Counted from the first letter of the stretch, positions 37,343 to 48,814 are shown. The stretch is 64,000 bases of DNA from Toxorhynchites rutilus septentrionalis (GCF_029784135.1 NC_073744.1:79835935-79899934); one strand, 5' to 3'. Numbers and translations are program-made. Notes: generated by a model from the letters alone, not told the origin.

Positions 37343-37749
37343 ATCTGGTCACCCGGTATCAGAAAGCGACGCTTCAACGGAAACGTTACCCGCTGTCAGG
37401 GAGAATGATCGTGACGCAGACTCGATCGATCTGTCAATCGACTAGATCCGGCTGAATTGAACGATCGACCACATTGATCCTGGCGTTTAAGTGAAGCGGA
37501 GTGAATTTATTTAATTAATTTATTACTACCTAAAAGTTATTTTTCTAGATCCCACTTCCGTGGCGATAATTAAATATTCTATGTAGTGCGGTTTCTAACC
37601 CCCAAAATTGAATTAATGCACTAAATTGTAAGATGCCTAATATACCTAAATTTGTTATTGAAACCTAATTATATCTACTTTCTGCAGCTTTGAAGCAGAT
37701 AAATACATGCTATCAAACATTAGTGAACGGGGTTTTACTTCCGCCAACA
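37304..37749 (+). repeat. 3' LTR of BEL element (446 bp)
   Basis: Same ends as the 5' LTR. Identical at nearly all shared positions (one visible change, GGTATCAGAAAG against GGTATCTGAAAG) but lacking the 64-bp piece. Confidence 0.95.
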
Positions 37750-37768
37750 ACCATTTTGAGGCGTAAGA

Positions 37769-37835
37769 GTCGATATCTATCGACTATAGATAAAAACAAA
37801 TGTTTATCTATCGATAAACATTTGTTTTTATCTAT
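37769..37835. repeat. Double palindrome beside the BEL insertion
   Basis: GTCGATATCTATCGAC (37769-37784) is immediately followed by a perfect hairpin with 23-bp arms (37786-37808 and 37813-37835) and a 4-nt loop. It could form a cruciform. No TSD is clear, and it may be a foldback element or hairpin MITE. Confidence 0.9.
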
Positions 37836-38115
37836 AACACAGTAGCCGTTTAAGCGCAAGAGAATTCCTATTCTATCGATGCACAACACATGTCGCCTTT
37901 TTTCGGCGAAAGAATATTGCTATTGTTCAAATGTTCACAGTTGGGCTGTTCACAGCGGGACTGTTGATATGAGGCTTTCTTTGTTGCGTTATAAATAGTG
38001 CCAATACCGTTGCAGGAGACCGAAAATGTGAGCGGTAAGGGACTGGGATTACCGACACATGATGATTGTTGCGTGGACATAGTTGCTAGAATAACACACT
38101 AAGATGGTCAGTTGA

Positions 38116-38188
38116 GGGGCCCTGAGTTATGAGCTCATGATCGTTCGCTTAGTAGCGGACACGCAACCAATTAGGCTACGAAGGCCCC
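38116..38188 (-). tRNA. tRNA-like sequence (probable pseudogene or SINE head)
   Basis: Exactly 73 nt with a 7-bp acceptor-like stem (GGGGCCT with GGGCCCC at the end). It also has an A-box-like TAGCCTAATTGG, an anticodon-arm-like TCCGC...GCGAA, and a T arm TGAG-CTCATAA-CTCA. The B box is degenerate (no GGTTCGA), so a working tRNA is unlikely. No A-rich tail follows. A decayed tRNA gene or tRNA-derived SINE fits best. Confidence 0.4.
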
Positions 38189-38199
38189 AAAAATTTTTT

Positions 38200-39045
38200 C
38201 TCTTTGTGGTCATTTGACTGCTGTCAGCCATTACAGCAAGAAACCATGCTAATCTTATATTTTACTTAACCAAGTATCAGTTTATGCATTTTCTGAACGA
38301 AGTTTGATGTCTAGTGAACCTGTTCACGAATCAATACGGTGTCCTATGAGTAATAGATAACAAAGTAGTCACCCACACAAGACAACGCACAGTGCGTTGA
38401 ATGCATTGAAATGTGGGACAAAAATCATAACAGCAGAATTTAGTCATTGTAATACTTTGGTGTGATGGAATAGATTGTTCATAGGTATCAGAACTACTGT
38501 TTGCATAAATGTCTCATGTTATTTGAATAATCGCATGAGTGTCCCAAGCGACGAAATCTTTGTATACCAAAAGTGAAAAGTTCTGATCATTTCGGATACG
38601 CAGAAATCATTATTTGAGTAACTACTGGTTCAAATTATGTTGAAGTAGTTGTTTTTAAAGAGCAGAATAAATGTTTGGATAAGTGTCTTAAGTCATCTGA
38701 ATAATCTATTGTAAAAAATCTTCGTTTGTTGAAAGTGAAAAGGGCTGATCTTTTCGGATAAACATTGCTGGCATTAATTACACTTCCATTGCATCAACAG
38801 CAAAAGTGTCTCATATTCAACGGATAATATAAATAAAATTATGTATTGATTATACTTCATATGATTTACTCTTGGAGACTGTTTCGAAAGATTTCACACG
38901 GACGTATTATAAAATATATTACATTGTTAAGTTAATACATAGTTCACAACAAAAAAATGTTTATTTTTCATAATATTGCCTGTACGGTATCCGCCATTGG
39001 TATCCAATTTGGTATCCGTATTGGTATCCGCCATTGCTTTTTCAA
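38200..39045. other. AT-rich intergenic DNA
   Basis: No gene. Just before the next element is a short imperfect tandem repeat of 'GGTATCCGCCATTG'/'GGTATCCAATTT' (about 38988-39036). Confidence 0.5.
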
Positions 39046-40692
39046 GAAAAACAGGAAGTGGGTTATATCTATGGTATAACCGCAAGGGTGACGTAGGACT
39101 ATCGTTGATTTAGAGATCATTTGTATGAAGTTGAATCTGAATTCATTCTGAATGAATGAATATTTGGGGGACTTCGAAAACGAGAGCGTTACGTTGGAGG
39201 CACAAGGTTTTATGCATCCAATATTGGATACGGAAATATCCTACTGATGGGGAAGAATAATCTTCAGAAGCTATCCTGTTGATTGCGATTGATTGAAAAA
39301 TCACAAAACCTAATGTATTTGGTCACAGTGTTACATGGATAGAAAACATTCAAATAAACTCTTTCACATGAATGTATTTTGAAAATTCCCAAAGGAACTG
39401 GCAGATTATTTTCAGTAACGATTAGATATTTCCACATTTTCCTCGATACTGGAAGCCCACCAGTGGTTAATGCCAACTCGATAACCACCTGTTAATAGCA
39501 CTTGATTGAAACATATTTGGTCACAGTGTTACATGGATAGAAAACATTCAATTAAACTCTTTCACATGAATATATTTTGAAAATTCCCAAAGGAACTGGC
39601 AGATTATTTTCCAGCAATGATTAGATCTTTCCGGAACTTTCTCGATGCTGAATGGCATCCTAACGGAAAGAGTTCTGCGCGTGTATGTGTCGATCCATCG
39701 CCGTCCACCTCCTCCAGCACGTTAGGCAACGATGTTGTCTTGTCGATGTCCTCACAAAAAATGAATGTGTCTCACCACCAGAATATCGCTTAAGTATGCT
39801 TTTTGTGTGTGATTGAATCGAGAGAAGGTGTGGTTTACGATGGCAATTTGGAAGGCAAACTAGAGGGGAATGAACTCTCTGAGCTCGGAACTTTCGGCGA
39901 CTGAGCAATAATCGATTGCGGGCGCATACAATATTGGATACGGAAATATCCTACTGATGGGGAAGAATAATCTTCTGAAGCTATCCTGTTAATTGCGATT
40001 GATTGAAAAACCACAAAACCAAATGTATTTGGTCACAGTGTTACATGGATAGAAAACATTCAATTAAACTCTTTCACATGAATATATTTTGAAAATTCCC
40101 AAAGGAACTGGCAGATTATTTTCAGTAACGATTAGATATTTCCACATTTTCCTCGATACTGGAAGCCCACCAGTGGTTAATTCCAACTCGATAACCACCT
40201 GTTAATAGCCGCGCGTGTATGTGTGTGTAGCGATGTCTTCCCAGGGAACCGTTTAAGGCATCACTCTCCTCCTGATAGATTCCCTTCTGGCCTAGGGTGC
40301 ACAAACAGGCTCTTGGTGACACCGTTCATCCGCGCTTTCATGATAAATAAAGAGCTTCACCGCAACAGCGACAACATGCTCCAATCGCTGTTCAATTAGA
40401 ACTGAGTGGATTTCCGAGCGCCGCTCGCTTATATACCGATTGGTGATTTCAATAGCCTGTTTTGAAAGCAATTTTAAGACTATTGAAACAAGTTTTTGGA
40501 TCAAAAAGTAACAAGTATATAACGCGTAGACATTTTATCTTTCGAATGAAGTGTTTATCATACCATTTCGTTCAGTTGTTTAGGAGCTATTAACGCTCAA
40601 AATCTCGGTCTCCGGCGTAACGCTTTCGTTTTCGAAACTTTGATTTTACACCCCGGTATAGAAATGAAAGACGTAGTCCTACGTCAAAAATA
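39046..40692. mobile_element. Palindrome-ended repetitive element, copy A
   Basis: About 1.65 kb, shared in the same orientation with copy B (44917-46803). The left side has GACGTAGGACTA at 39090, then TTCGAAAACGAGAGCGTTACG. The right side has their inverted partners CGTAACGCTTTCGTTTTCGAA and GACGTAGTCCTACGTC (40670-40685). These form sub-terminal inverted repeats. The interior has reiterated ~200-bp units (GGTCACAGTGTTACATGG..., 39320, 39513, 40021). No transposase, so it appears non-autonomous. It ends about 100 bp from the stop of the enzyme gene. Confidence 0.75.
40395..40445 (-). promoter_or_regulatory. CCAAT-TATA-initiator promoter in copy A
   Basis: On the minus strand: CCAAT (complement of 40439-40443), TATATAAG (40428-40435) and CACTCAGTTC with an arthropod initiator TCAGTT. 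Its A at 40403 is 32 bp from the first T of the TATA box, the standard spacing. Conserved in copy B. Activity is inferred. Confidence 0.55.
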
Positions 40693-40793
40693 ATCCCGAC
40701 CAGTATGACACCCATGTTTCTCAAGACTTAAATTGAAATTTTATTAAGTGGAACATAATCTCATGAAAAACATTTTATACACATAATGTGTGA

Positions 40794-42516
40794 TTACAAT
40801 TTCGCTTTGTTTCTAGCGATTTCTCGCAGCTTCCGTCTCAAAATCTTTCCGCTCGCAGTTTTCGGTATCTCTTCAATGAATCGTACTCCACCATGCAACC
40901 ATTTCTGTTCCGACACTTGTCTTTCAACTAAACTTACAATTTCCTGTTCTGCTACCCGTTCTCCATCCGTAGGTACAACAAAAGCAACAGCCAATTCTCC
41001 CACCCGTTCGTCCGGCATCCCAACTACGGCAGCGTCTTTTACTTTTGGATGTGACAGTATAATAGCTTCCAGCTCTGCTGGGGGCACTTGGTAGGCTTTA
41101 TACTTAATCAACTCCTTTAACCGATCGACGATGTAAAAATCCCTCTCATCATCGTAGTACCCAATATCACCCGTGTGCAGCCAGCCGTCTCCATCGATAG
41201 CTTCTTCATTCCCAATGTACCCTTTCATGATCAGCGTTCCTTTGAAGCACAACTCTCCGCTTTGGAACGGCCCCAAGGGACGCCCGCTTTCTGTATCGAC
41301 CACTTTGACCCACTGACCGGCCCGAATACGTCCCACGCTGCCGGGTTTGTTCTCTGCGTCCATCTGAACGAGAACGGCCAGAGTAGTTTCACTCATTCCG
41401 TAAGCCTGACGAATCGAGGGAACCTTCAACCGAGATCGAACCAAATCTTCTACCTCTCGGCTTAAGGGAGCCGCACCGCAGATGATCGTCTTCACTGAAG
41501 AAACGTCGAATTGATTCACAATAGGACTCTTGGCTAGTAGTACTGCGATAGGTGGCACTATATTCAGCATGTTCGGGCGATAGTGCTGTATACATCTGAG
41601 GTAGTTCGCTGGAGAAAACTTTGGCAAAAAAACCAATCGCGTACCATTGATCAACCAATTGATCATCGACACTCCTCCTGCGACATGAAACCATGGAATA
41701 ACGTCAACAAACACCGACTCGGTTTGATTGGTACTTGTAAGGAATTCTCTGAAATATAAAATTTTGAAATTTGATTCCTCCACAGACCTTAATGTACGTC
41801 TTACTCTGTGATAGGAAAAGTGGATATCAAATTCTGCTGCGTTATCTGAACTGCCTTCGGTAAACCAGTAGTACCGGAAGACATGACTATCAGGGCTATT
41901 TGTTCCCCGGTGTTCACCGCAACCGGTACAAAACTGTGCTGCTGAAGTTTGCGATCGGAGTTTTCCAAACATTTGTGCCAGGTATATTTACTATCCCCAT
42001 TTTCGAAATGCACAAATTTCACTGGTCGGCGAATTTTCATGCAAGCCTTCTGCGCGACCAAATTAGCTTGCGCCGATACGAAGACAACTTTTGGTTTTGC
42101 CACTTTTATTGCATGCTCAAGCTCACCTAGGAAAAAAAAACAAGCCATCTGTTATCTTTGCGCACGACTGGCACCGATGATTACCTACGTTGTGTATAAA
42201 CAGGGTTAAATAACGCCACACTTGCTCCCAAATAAAACGCAGCGAATATCGTGACCGGGTACTCGAAACGATTCTCACTTAACAGAGCAACAACATCATT
42301 TCGTTGGATCCCCAGTTCGCTCAGGAATCCCGCTATTGCCAACGATTGGTCCAAAATTGCACCGTACGTCAGCTGCAGGTGATTGACCCCATTGATAAGG
42401 GCCAACTTGTCGGATTCCTTCGCTAGCTGTCGGATAATGAGTTCTCCCAGGGAGCTGCAGCCTCGATTACAATCCGACGGCAGGGGACCACCGTAGATTA
42501 TGTTGGGGTCTTCCAT
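40794..42516 (-). CDS. Acyl-CoA synthetase / luciferase-like adenylate-forming enzyme, peroxisomal
   Basis: Three exons on the minus strand: 42189-42516, 42126-41805 and 41748-40794. GT-AG introns are 62 and 56 bp, and both joins keep frame. The 1,605-nt coding sequence gives 534 residues, normal for the 4-coumarate-CoA ligase / firefly-luciferase-like family, which joins a carboxylic acid to AMP and then CoA. Motifs: phosphate loop MSSGTTGLPKAV; PWFHVAGG; YGMSETT; GWLHTGDIGYYD; hinge DRLKELIKYKAYQV; catalytic lysine in PKTASGKILRR. The C-terminal AKL is a type 1 peroxisomal signal. A TTTATT (AATAAA on minus) lies near 40740. Likely substrate is a fatty or aromatic acid. Light production is not implied. 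All key residues are present. Confidence 0.93.
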
Positions 42517-44916
42517 TCTGGAGACGATCTAACCGCACTGTTCAATAGTATTATTTGCAACGAACTGATTCAGCGGCGCCTGCACAATGAGAGCTTGCTG
42601 ATAAGACGGTGTGGAGTATTTTTTTTTCAACGAATGAGATAAACTGGTTTGCGTTCTCCACTATGGGCTTGTCTGTGTTATGTTGTTCCCTTGAACGTAA
42701 CCATTTTTTTCGCACCCTAGCAGGAACGTAAATTTTCAATCATTGTTTGCAGACCCTGTAAATACTTCGAACATTTTCAGACAAGTATTCGAACAATCAG
42801 ACAACAGATAAATGCATCGTCATCCTTATACTCCAGATGAGAAACCGGAGAGATATCAGAATGATACGATCTGTCAGTAAAAGTAAACATGTCAAAACCT
42901 CCAAACTCCTCAGTTTTTTTTGTTTACAAAAATAATTGTTACTTATGATGGAAACGACCTAAAATCACAATTTTCATTATCATATGACCAATTTAAATAA
43001 CGACTGAGTTTTTGAATAGGCGAATTCAAAATCATTGACCATTCTTTCATAGAATTGTAACTCAAAATCCAGATGTCTGATTATGATGTTCGACAAAGCT
43101 ATGGATGATTAATGAAACATTTAACAAAAATAATAATAATAAACTTGACCTGTTTTCTGATTTAGCTAAATATTTAACTGCAAGACGTAGACCTACGACA
43201 AAAAAAATCAAATGTCCGATTTTAAATAACTGCTACCCCTATTCCCCATTTCAATGCTCCCACTTTTCATCAACTCAATCGTACGGATAATTAAAAAATT
43301 TAGACTGTCAGTCGCAAAACTATTGACGAACAAAAACAAATGTCAATAACCAGCTCCAAACTCCAGCTACAATCCGGCTAAAATCGGATCACGAGTTATT
43401 TTCTTCTGATTCCCCGCTACCCAAAAACATCGTTACACTCAATCGAACTCTATAGCCTTCATCCAATTCATTACCCGTTGAAAAACAAAACCGACAGATT
43501 GGAAACAGAATCGTACAATCCAATTGATTTATCCGGAACGCGATGGCATTGATTAAATCGAAATGAGAATTGGGGCACTGGGATTCCCCCGGACAAGGCT
43601 TTTCACTTTGCGGAAAACACCACCTACTGGGTACGAACTTCATAGGCAGAAGGCATAATTACAAAAGTTTTTCTTTTCCTTTTCGCTTGACTCTCTCGCG
43701 CACTGTCTCTCGATTCCATCCTAATGTTAACAACAGAAACCCAAAAGGCGGTGGGCTTTGGGGAAGACCCGATCCGAAAGCATCAGCCCTATTAAAGTTG
43801 CCAAATTCTTATTTCTGTTGTGTCTTTTTCCCGATATGTATCTCACGTGCTGTTGAACCATAGGAAGGAAAAGAAGAACATCTCACGCCTACCGGGTCGG
43901 GACCGAACAAAAAGATTAATTTAACCATCTACCAAAGTGCTTGGGTTCGGTTAGCTTCAATCGACAGATAAGAAGTGTAGTTTTGCTTGCATTCGACAGC
44001 TTCATTTAGGGTGAATTGTTTCGGGAACGCCGCACCTGGGGCGCTTACTATAGCTATATTAACATAGTGGGGTACCGGACTGTCTGCTCCACAGTTTTTC
44101 GATTAAAAGAGCTGTTGTTCGCTTTACGATCTCGTGATGAAGTGTTCCGTACCCGCAAGTCGCATTACTAATCAGTAGATTATACAAAAAAAATAAGAAT
44201 GAAAAGGCCAATAATGGGATTTTCGACGGCTCCTTCTATACTTCCGCCGAGAACCACCGTCCCTGGCACTCCATAAGTATTCAACATCTCCGCTTACAAA
44301 TTGGCCATAAAAAAGCTTTTGTCTTGATGAAATTTTAAAATCTCTTGCCGTGTCAGTGGATAGTCTTGGGTACCATTCAGCGACCAACCACCACACGCAC
44401 TTTACATTATCCCTCAATTGTGTCAACTTTTTTTTATATTTGATTGAATTATTTTATTTTCCCCTGGCGTGAATTAGTGAAATTAAGAAGACTGTAAACA
44501 ATTATATGATCTCCACTCAATGTTATGTAATCAAGTACAAAATGTATGCCGTTTTGAAGACCATTATTTTTGTATAGATTAATTCAAAGATTCAATGATT
44601 AAAATAAAATGCTTCTTCTATTTCAATAAAATGCTTCTAACGTTCCTAGAGGAACTCCGAAGCCTCAACGTAGTATTACTTGCGCCATTATTGATAGTAC
44701 TTAGCTGGGATTTCTATGCTGAACAACACGTCTTAATTGTGCCACTCGGAACAAGGAAACTCTAGAATATGTAAACCATAAAAAACAGATACAATCAATA
44801 ATTACGAAAACAAAATCCATTTTTTTTAAAGTGAAGTGATTTGAAAGTCATTTTTGGAAAAAGTGTGAAAAAGCTGATTTTTCGTACCACCCTAAAATTG
44901 AAATGGTCACCCTAAC
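42517..44916. other. Upstream intergenic DNA of the enzyme gene
   Basis: Contains the presumed promoter and 5' leader of the minus-strand enzyme gene (no TATA box stands out). Then come AT-rich DNA and a more balanced stretch at 43380-44420 without a convincing frame. A degenerate GACGTAGACCTACGAC lies at 43185-43200. Confidence 0.45.
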
Positions 44917-46803
44917 GAAAAACAGGAAGTGGGTTATATCTATGGTATAACCGCAAGGGTGACGTAGGACTATCGTTGATTTAGAGATCATTTGTTTGAA
45001 GTTGAATCTGAATTCATTCTGAATGAAAGAATATTTGGAGAACTTCGAAAACGAGAGCGTTACGTTGCAGGCACAAGGTTTTATGCATCCAATATTGGAT
45101 ACGTAAATATCCTACTGATGGGGAAGAATAATCTTCAGAAGCTATCCTGTTAATTGCGATTGATTGAAAAATCACAAAACCAAATGTATTTGGTCACAGT
45201 GTTACATGGATAGAAAACATTAAAACAAACTCTTTCACATGAATGTAATTTTAAATTCTCAGAGGAACTGGCAGATTATTTTCAGTAACGATTAGATATT
45301 TCCACATTTTCCTCGATACTGGAAGCCCACCAGTGGTTAATGCTAACTCGATAACCATCTGTTAATAGCACTTGATTGAAACATATTTGGTCACAGTGTT
45401 ACATGGATAGAAAACATTCAAATAAACTCTTTCACATGAATGTATTTTTAAATTCCTAGAGGAACTGGCAGATTATTTTCCGGATCTTTTTCGATGCTGA
45501 ACGGCATCCCAACGGAAAGAATTCCGTGCGTGTATGTGTATGTGTAGCGGCTGCTTCGATGGTCAACTTCTCTTCTCCTGAAGGATCGGCTTCTCTGTGC
45601 TCCCTCACAGTTTCAAACAAACTGCTTACGTTTCAGGGCAGATCTCGATCCTTCGCCGTCCAGCACCCTCAGCAACGATGTTGTCTTGTCGATGTCCTCA
45701 CGAAAAATGAATGCGTCTCACCACCAGAATATCGCTAAAGTATGCTTTCTGTGCGTGATTGAATCGAGAGAAGGCGTGGTTTACGATGGCAATTTGGAAG
45801 GCAAACTAGAGGGGAATGAACTCTCTGAGCTCGGAACTTTCGGCGACTGAGCAATAATCGATTGCGGGCGCATACAATATTGGATACGGAAATATCCTAC
45901 TGATGGGGAAAAATAATCTTCAGAAGCTATCCTGTTAATTGCGATTGATTGAAAAATCACAAAACCAAATGTATTTGGTCACAGTGTTACATGGATAGAA
46001 AACATTAAAATAAACTCTTTCACATGAATGTAATTTCAAATTCCCAGAAGAACTGGCAGATTATTTTCAGTAACGTTTGGATATTTCCACATTTTCCTCG
46101 ATACTGGAAGCCAACCAGTGGTTTATGCTAACTCGATAACCATCTGTTAATAGCACTTGATTGAAACATATTTGGTCACAGTGTTACATGGATAGAAAAC
46201 ATTCAAATAAACTCTTTCACATGAATGTATTTTTAAATTCCCAGAGGAACTGGCAGATTAATTTCCGGATCTTTCTCGATGCTCAATGACATCCAAACGG
46301 AAATAATTCCGTGCGTGTATGTGTGTGTGTAGCGGCTGCTTCGAGATCTTCCCGGGGAACCGTTTGTGGCATCACTCTCCTCCTGATGGATTAACTTCTG
46401 GCCTAAGGTGCACAAACAGGCTCTTGGTGACACCGTTCATCCGCGCTTTCATGATAAATGAAGAGCTTCACCACAATAGCGACAACATGCTCCAATCGCT
46501 GTTCAATTAGAACTGAGTGGATTTCCGAGCGGCGCTCGCTTATATACCGATTGGTGATTTCAATAGCCTGTTTTGAAAGCAAATTTAAGACTATTGAAAC
46601 AAGTTTTTGGATCAGAAAGTAACAAGTATAGAACGCGTAGACATTTTATCTTTCGAATTAAGTGTTTATCATACCATTTCGTTCAGTTGTTTAGGAGCTA
46701 CTAACGCTCAAAATTTCGGTCTCCGGCGTAACGCTTTCGTTTTCGAAACTTTGATTTTACACCCCGGTATAGAAATGAAAGACGTAGTCCTACGTCAAAA
46801 ATA
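44917..46803. mobile_element. Palindrome-ended repetitive element, copy B
   Basis: About 1.89 kb, closely matching copy A in the same orientation and sharing both ends (GAAAAACAGG...GTGACGTAGGACTATCG and GACGTAGTCCTACGTCAAAAATA). It has extra internal units (GGTCACAGTGTTACATGG at about 45192, 45390, 45978, 46174), which explains its greater length. It also has a 45540-45740 stretch only partly present in copy A. No transposase. Small frames on both strands are not conserved between copies in a way that suggests protein. Confidence 0.75.
46506..46556 (-). promoter_or_regulatory. CCAAT-TATA-initiator promoter in copy B
   Basis: Same arrangement as copy A: TATATAAG at 46539-46546 and initiator A at 46514 (32 bp), with CCAAT upstream. 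The GC-rich spacer (GCGAGCGCCGCTCGG) is also conserved with compensating changes. Confidence 0.55.
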
Positions 46804-47045
46804 TAAAATACGGGTCTAATATATTGCGATAAGGAACAAAACTGCCACTTTTCACAGAAACCCGAGGACCACTATATCGGTTTGGCATGGAATGGCTGAA
46901 ATAATGACATATGTTCACACTTTATTAAAATTTCTGCCAGAACTTGTTTTGTTTCTTGACAAAAAAAACTAATTAAAGTTCGAAGTTCCTGCTGATAAGA
47001 AAATGTTACAAGACCTTAACAAATGATAATATTAAGGTTCAATTT
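46804..47045. other. AT-rich spacer
   Basis: Nothing recognised between element copy B and the RTE fragment. Confidence 0.5.
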
Positions 47046-47599
47046 TTAGTGAGTAAGGCGGGAGTAGCACATACAAGTGAAACTTGTCAAAAAAGACATG
47101 AGATCTGGCATTGTCCTGATGGAACACGGAGCTGGCTGATTCTGGACGTTTGTCCTGGATCACTGTCTTCAATTCGCCCAGCTACAAGCAGTAATGATTG
47201 CTTGATAAAAGCTCATATTACAAAATTCCTTTTCAATTCCACCATTCCACCACCAGACTTAAGCAAGAAGTAGTGAGAGCTGGGCTGAGAATCAATGCGT
47301 CTAAAACCAAATACATGCTGGTTTCCGGATCCGAGCACGACATGACTCGATTAGCTATTAGTGTAGTGTTCGATGAGGATGAGTTCGAGGTAGGGGACCA
47401 ATTTGTCTACCCTGTCTCAATGGTAACGTCTGACAATGATACCAACCGCGAGATCCGGAGATGTATTATCAATGAGAGTCGTACCTACTATGGTCTTCAC
47501 AAACACTTGAGGTCAAACAGACTTAGCAATCGTGCGAAATGTTCTCTGTACAAAACCCTCATAGGATCGGTTGTCCTCTACGGAAAACGGAAAATGTAG
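47046..47599 (+). pseudogene. RTE-clade RT fragment
   Basis: An open frame at 47198-47599 carries GLRINASKTKYMLVSGSE, then DQFVYPVSMV, NREIRRCIINESRTYYGLHKHLRS and CSLYKTLIGSVVLYG. This is the thumb/C-terminal part of RTE-type RTs, where normally the polypeptide goes on past VLYG. The catalytic palm and endonuclease are gone. An old fragment. Confidence 0.65.
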
Positions 47600-47619
47600 C
47601 AGAATACATTTGGCAACTC

Positions 47620-48010
47620 AACTATGTCGAAAACACGATTGCATGAGTGGTATAAGGCATTCAAACATGACCGAGAAGAGATGAACGTTTGCACGTCAAG
47701 GACGAACATCGCGAAAATAAAGAAATCTTTTAAGTATGAGAAAGCTAGCCCGTGAATTGAATATCTTTCACGATACCGTTCGTCATATTTTGGTTGATGT
47801 TTTGGGCATGAGAAAAGTCGCAGCACTACTTATGCCAAGAGAGCCATTAATTTTCTTCATGAATTTCCTCGCTATCAAGAGGCTGAAGACATGCTTGAAC
47901 GATCAAATTCTGATCCCATGTTCATCTAACGCATTATTACGGGCGACGAGACATGGATGTGACTTTCTTCTCAAATTAATGCTTCGTGAGACCCGTTTTG
48001 ACAGTATTAA
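47620..48010 (+). pseudogene. Mariner-type transposase fragment
   Basis: Plus-strand pieces in shifting frames: LHEWYKAFKHDREEM, then KLARELNIFHDTVRHILVDVLGMRKVAA (helix-turn-helix), then LERSNSDPMF and the start of a catalytic TGDETWM block near 47940. N-terminal two thirds of a mariner transposase with several frameshifts. No inverted repeats found. Confidence 0.55.
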
Positions 48011-48058
48011 AGACATGAAAACGAATTCGCTGCCTGAACTGAAGGCAATCTACCTATC

Positions 48059-48800
48059 TATATATATATAAATGGAGTGATGTCTGTCTGTCTGATTCTT
48101 ATGGACTCTGAAACTACTAAACCAATCGACATGAAAATTGGTATGTAAGGGTTTTTGGGGTCGGAGAAGGTTCTTATGATAGTTCGAGACCCGTCCCCCC
48201 TCTCTATGGGGGGCTGCCATACAAATGAAACACAAATTTTTGCATTACTCGAGAATTAATCAAGCAAACGAAATAAAATTTGGCATGTGGAGATTTTAGG
48301 ATGCAATAAATGTTTCTATGGTGGTTAGATACTCCTCGCCCCTCTCTTAGGGGGGACTGCCATACAAATGAAACACAAATGTCTGCGTTACTCGAGAATT
48401 AATCAAGCAAATGAAACCAAATTAGGCATATGGAGGTATTAGGGTGCAATAAATGCTTCTATGGGGGTTAGACACTCCACCCTCCCTCCCCTCTATAAGG
48501 GGGAGCTGCCATACAAATGAAACACAAATTTCTGCATTACTCGAGAATTAATCAAGCATATGAAACTAAATTTGGCATGTGGAGGTTTTAGGGTGCAATA
48601 AATGTTTTTACGTTGGTTAGACACTCCACCCCTCTCTCTAAGGGGGAGCTGCCATACAAATGAAACACAAATTTCTGCATTACTCGAGAATTAATCAAGC
48701 AAATAAAACCAAATTAGGCATATGGAGGTTTAAGGGGGCATGAAACGTTTCTATGGTGAATAGAAACTCCTCCTCCATCTCTAAGGGGGAGCTGGCCCGG
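48059..48800 (+). repeat. Tandem array of about 145-bp units, forward orientation
   Basis: Opens with a TATATATA run and the motif GTGATGTCTGTCTGTCTGAT...CTACTAAACCAATCGACATG, then repeats units containing CTGCCATACAAATGAAACAC at 48214, 48357, 48506 and 48649 (143-149 bp). Each unit also has ATTACTCGAGAATTAATCAAG. This resembles a widely scattered arthropod repeat often treated as Helitron-like or other non-autonomous DNA. Classification uncertain. Confidence 0.8.
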
Positions 48801-48814
48801 TCTTAATCATCACG

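Larger units (their letters stand above)
30891..37749 (+). mobile_element. BEL/Pao LTR retrotransposon, structurally complete
   Basis: 6,859-bp element flanked by the 5-bp duplication ACCAT (30886-30890 and 37750-37754), as BEL/Pao integrases make. LTRs begin TGTTG and end CAACA. The single gag-pol frame (frame of 31358) is interrupted by one TAG at 32873-32875. Domain order Gag (with PHD finger), zinc knuckle, protease, RT, RNase H, integrase is BEL/Pao. A purine-rich stretch (GGCGGAGGA) precedes the 3' LTR. No clear tRNA primer site is recognised after the 5' LTR. High LTR identity implies a recent insertion. Confidence 0.95.

Noticed and set aside
39264..40504. Small proteins in element copies A and B
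   Set aside because: Frames are not kept between the two copies (different C-termini, indels), so coding is unlikely. An early idea that they were histone fragments did not hold, since no histone motif is present.
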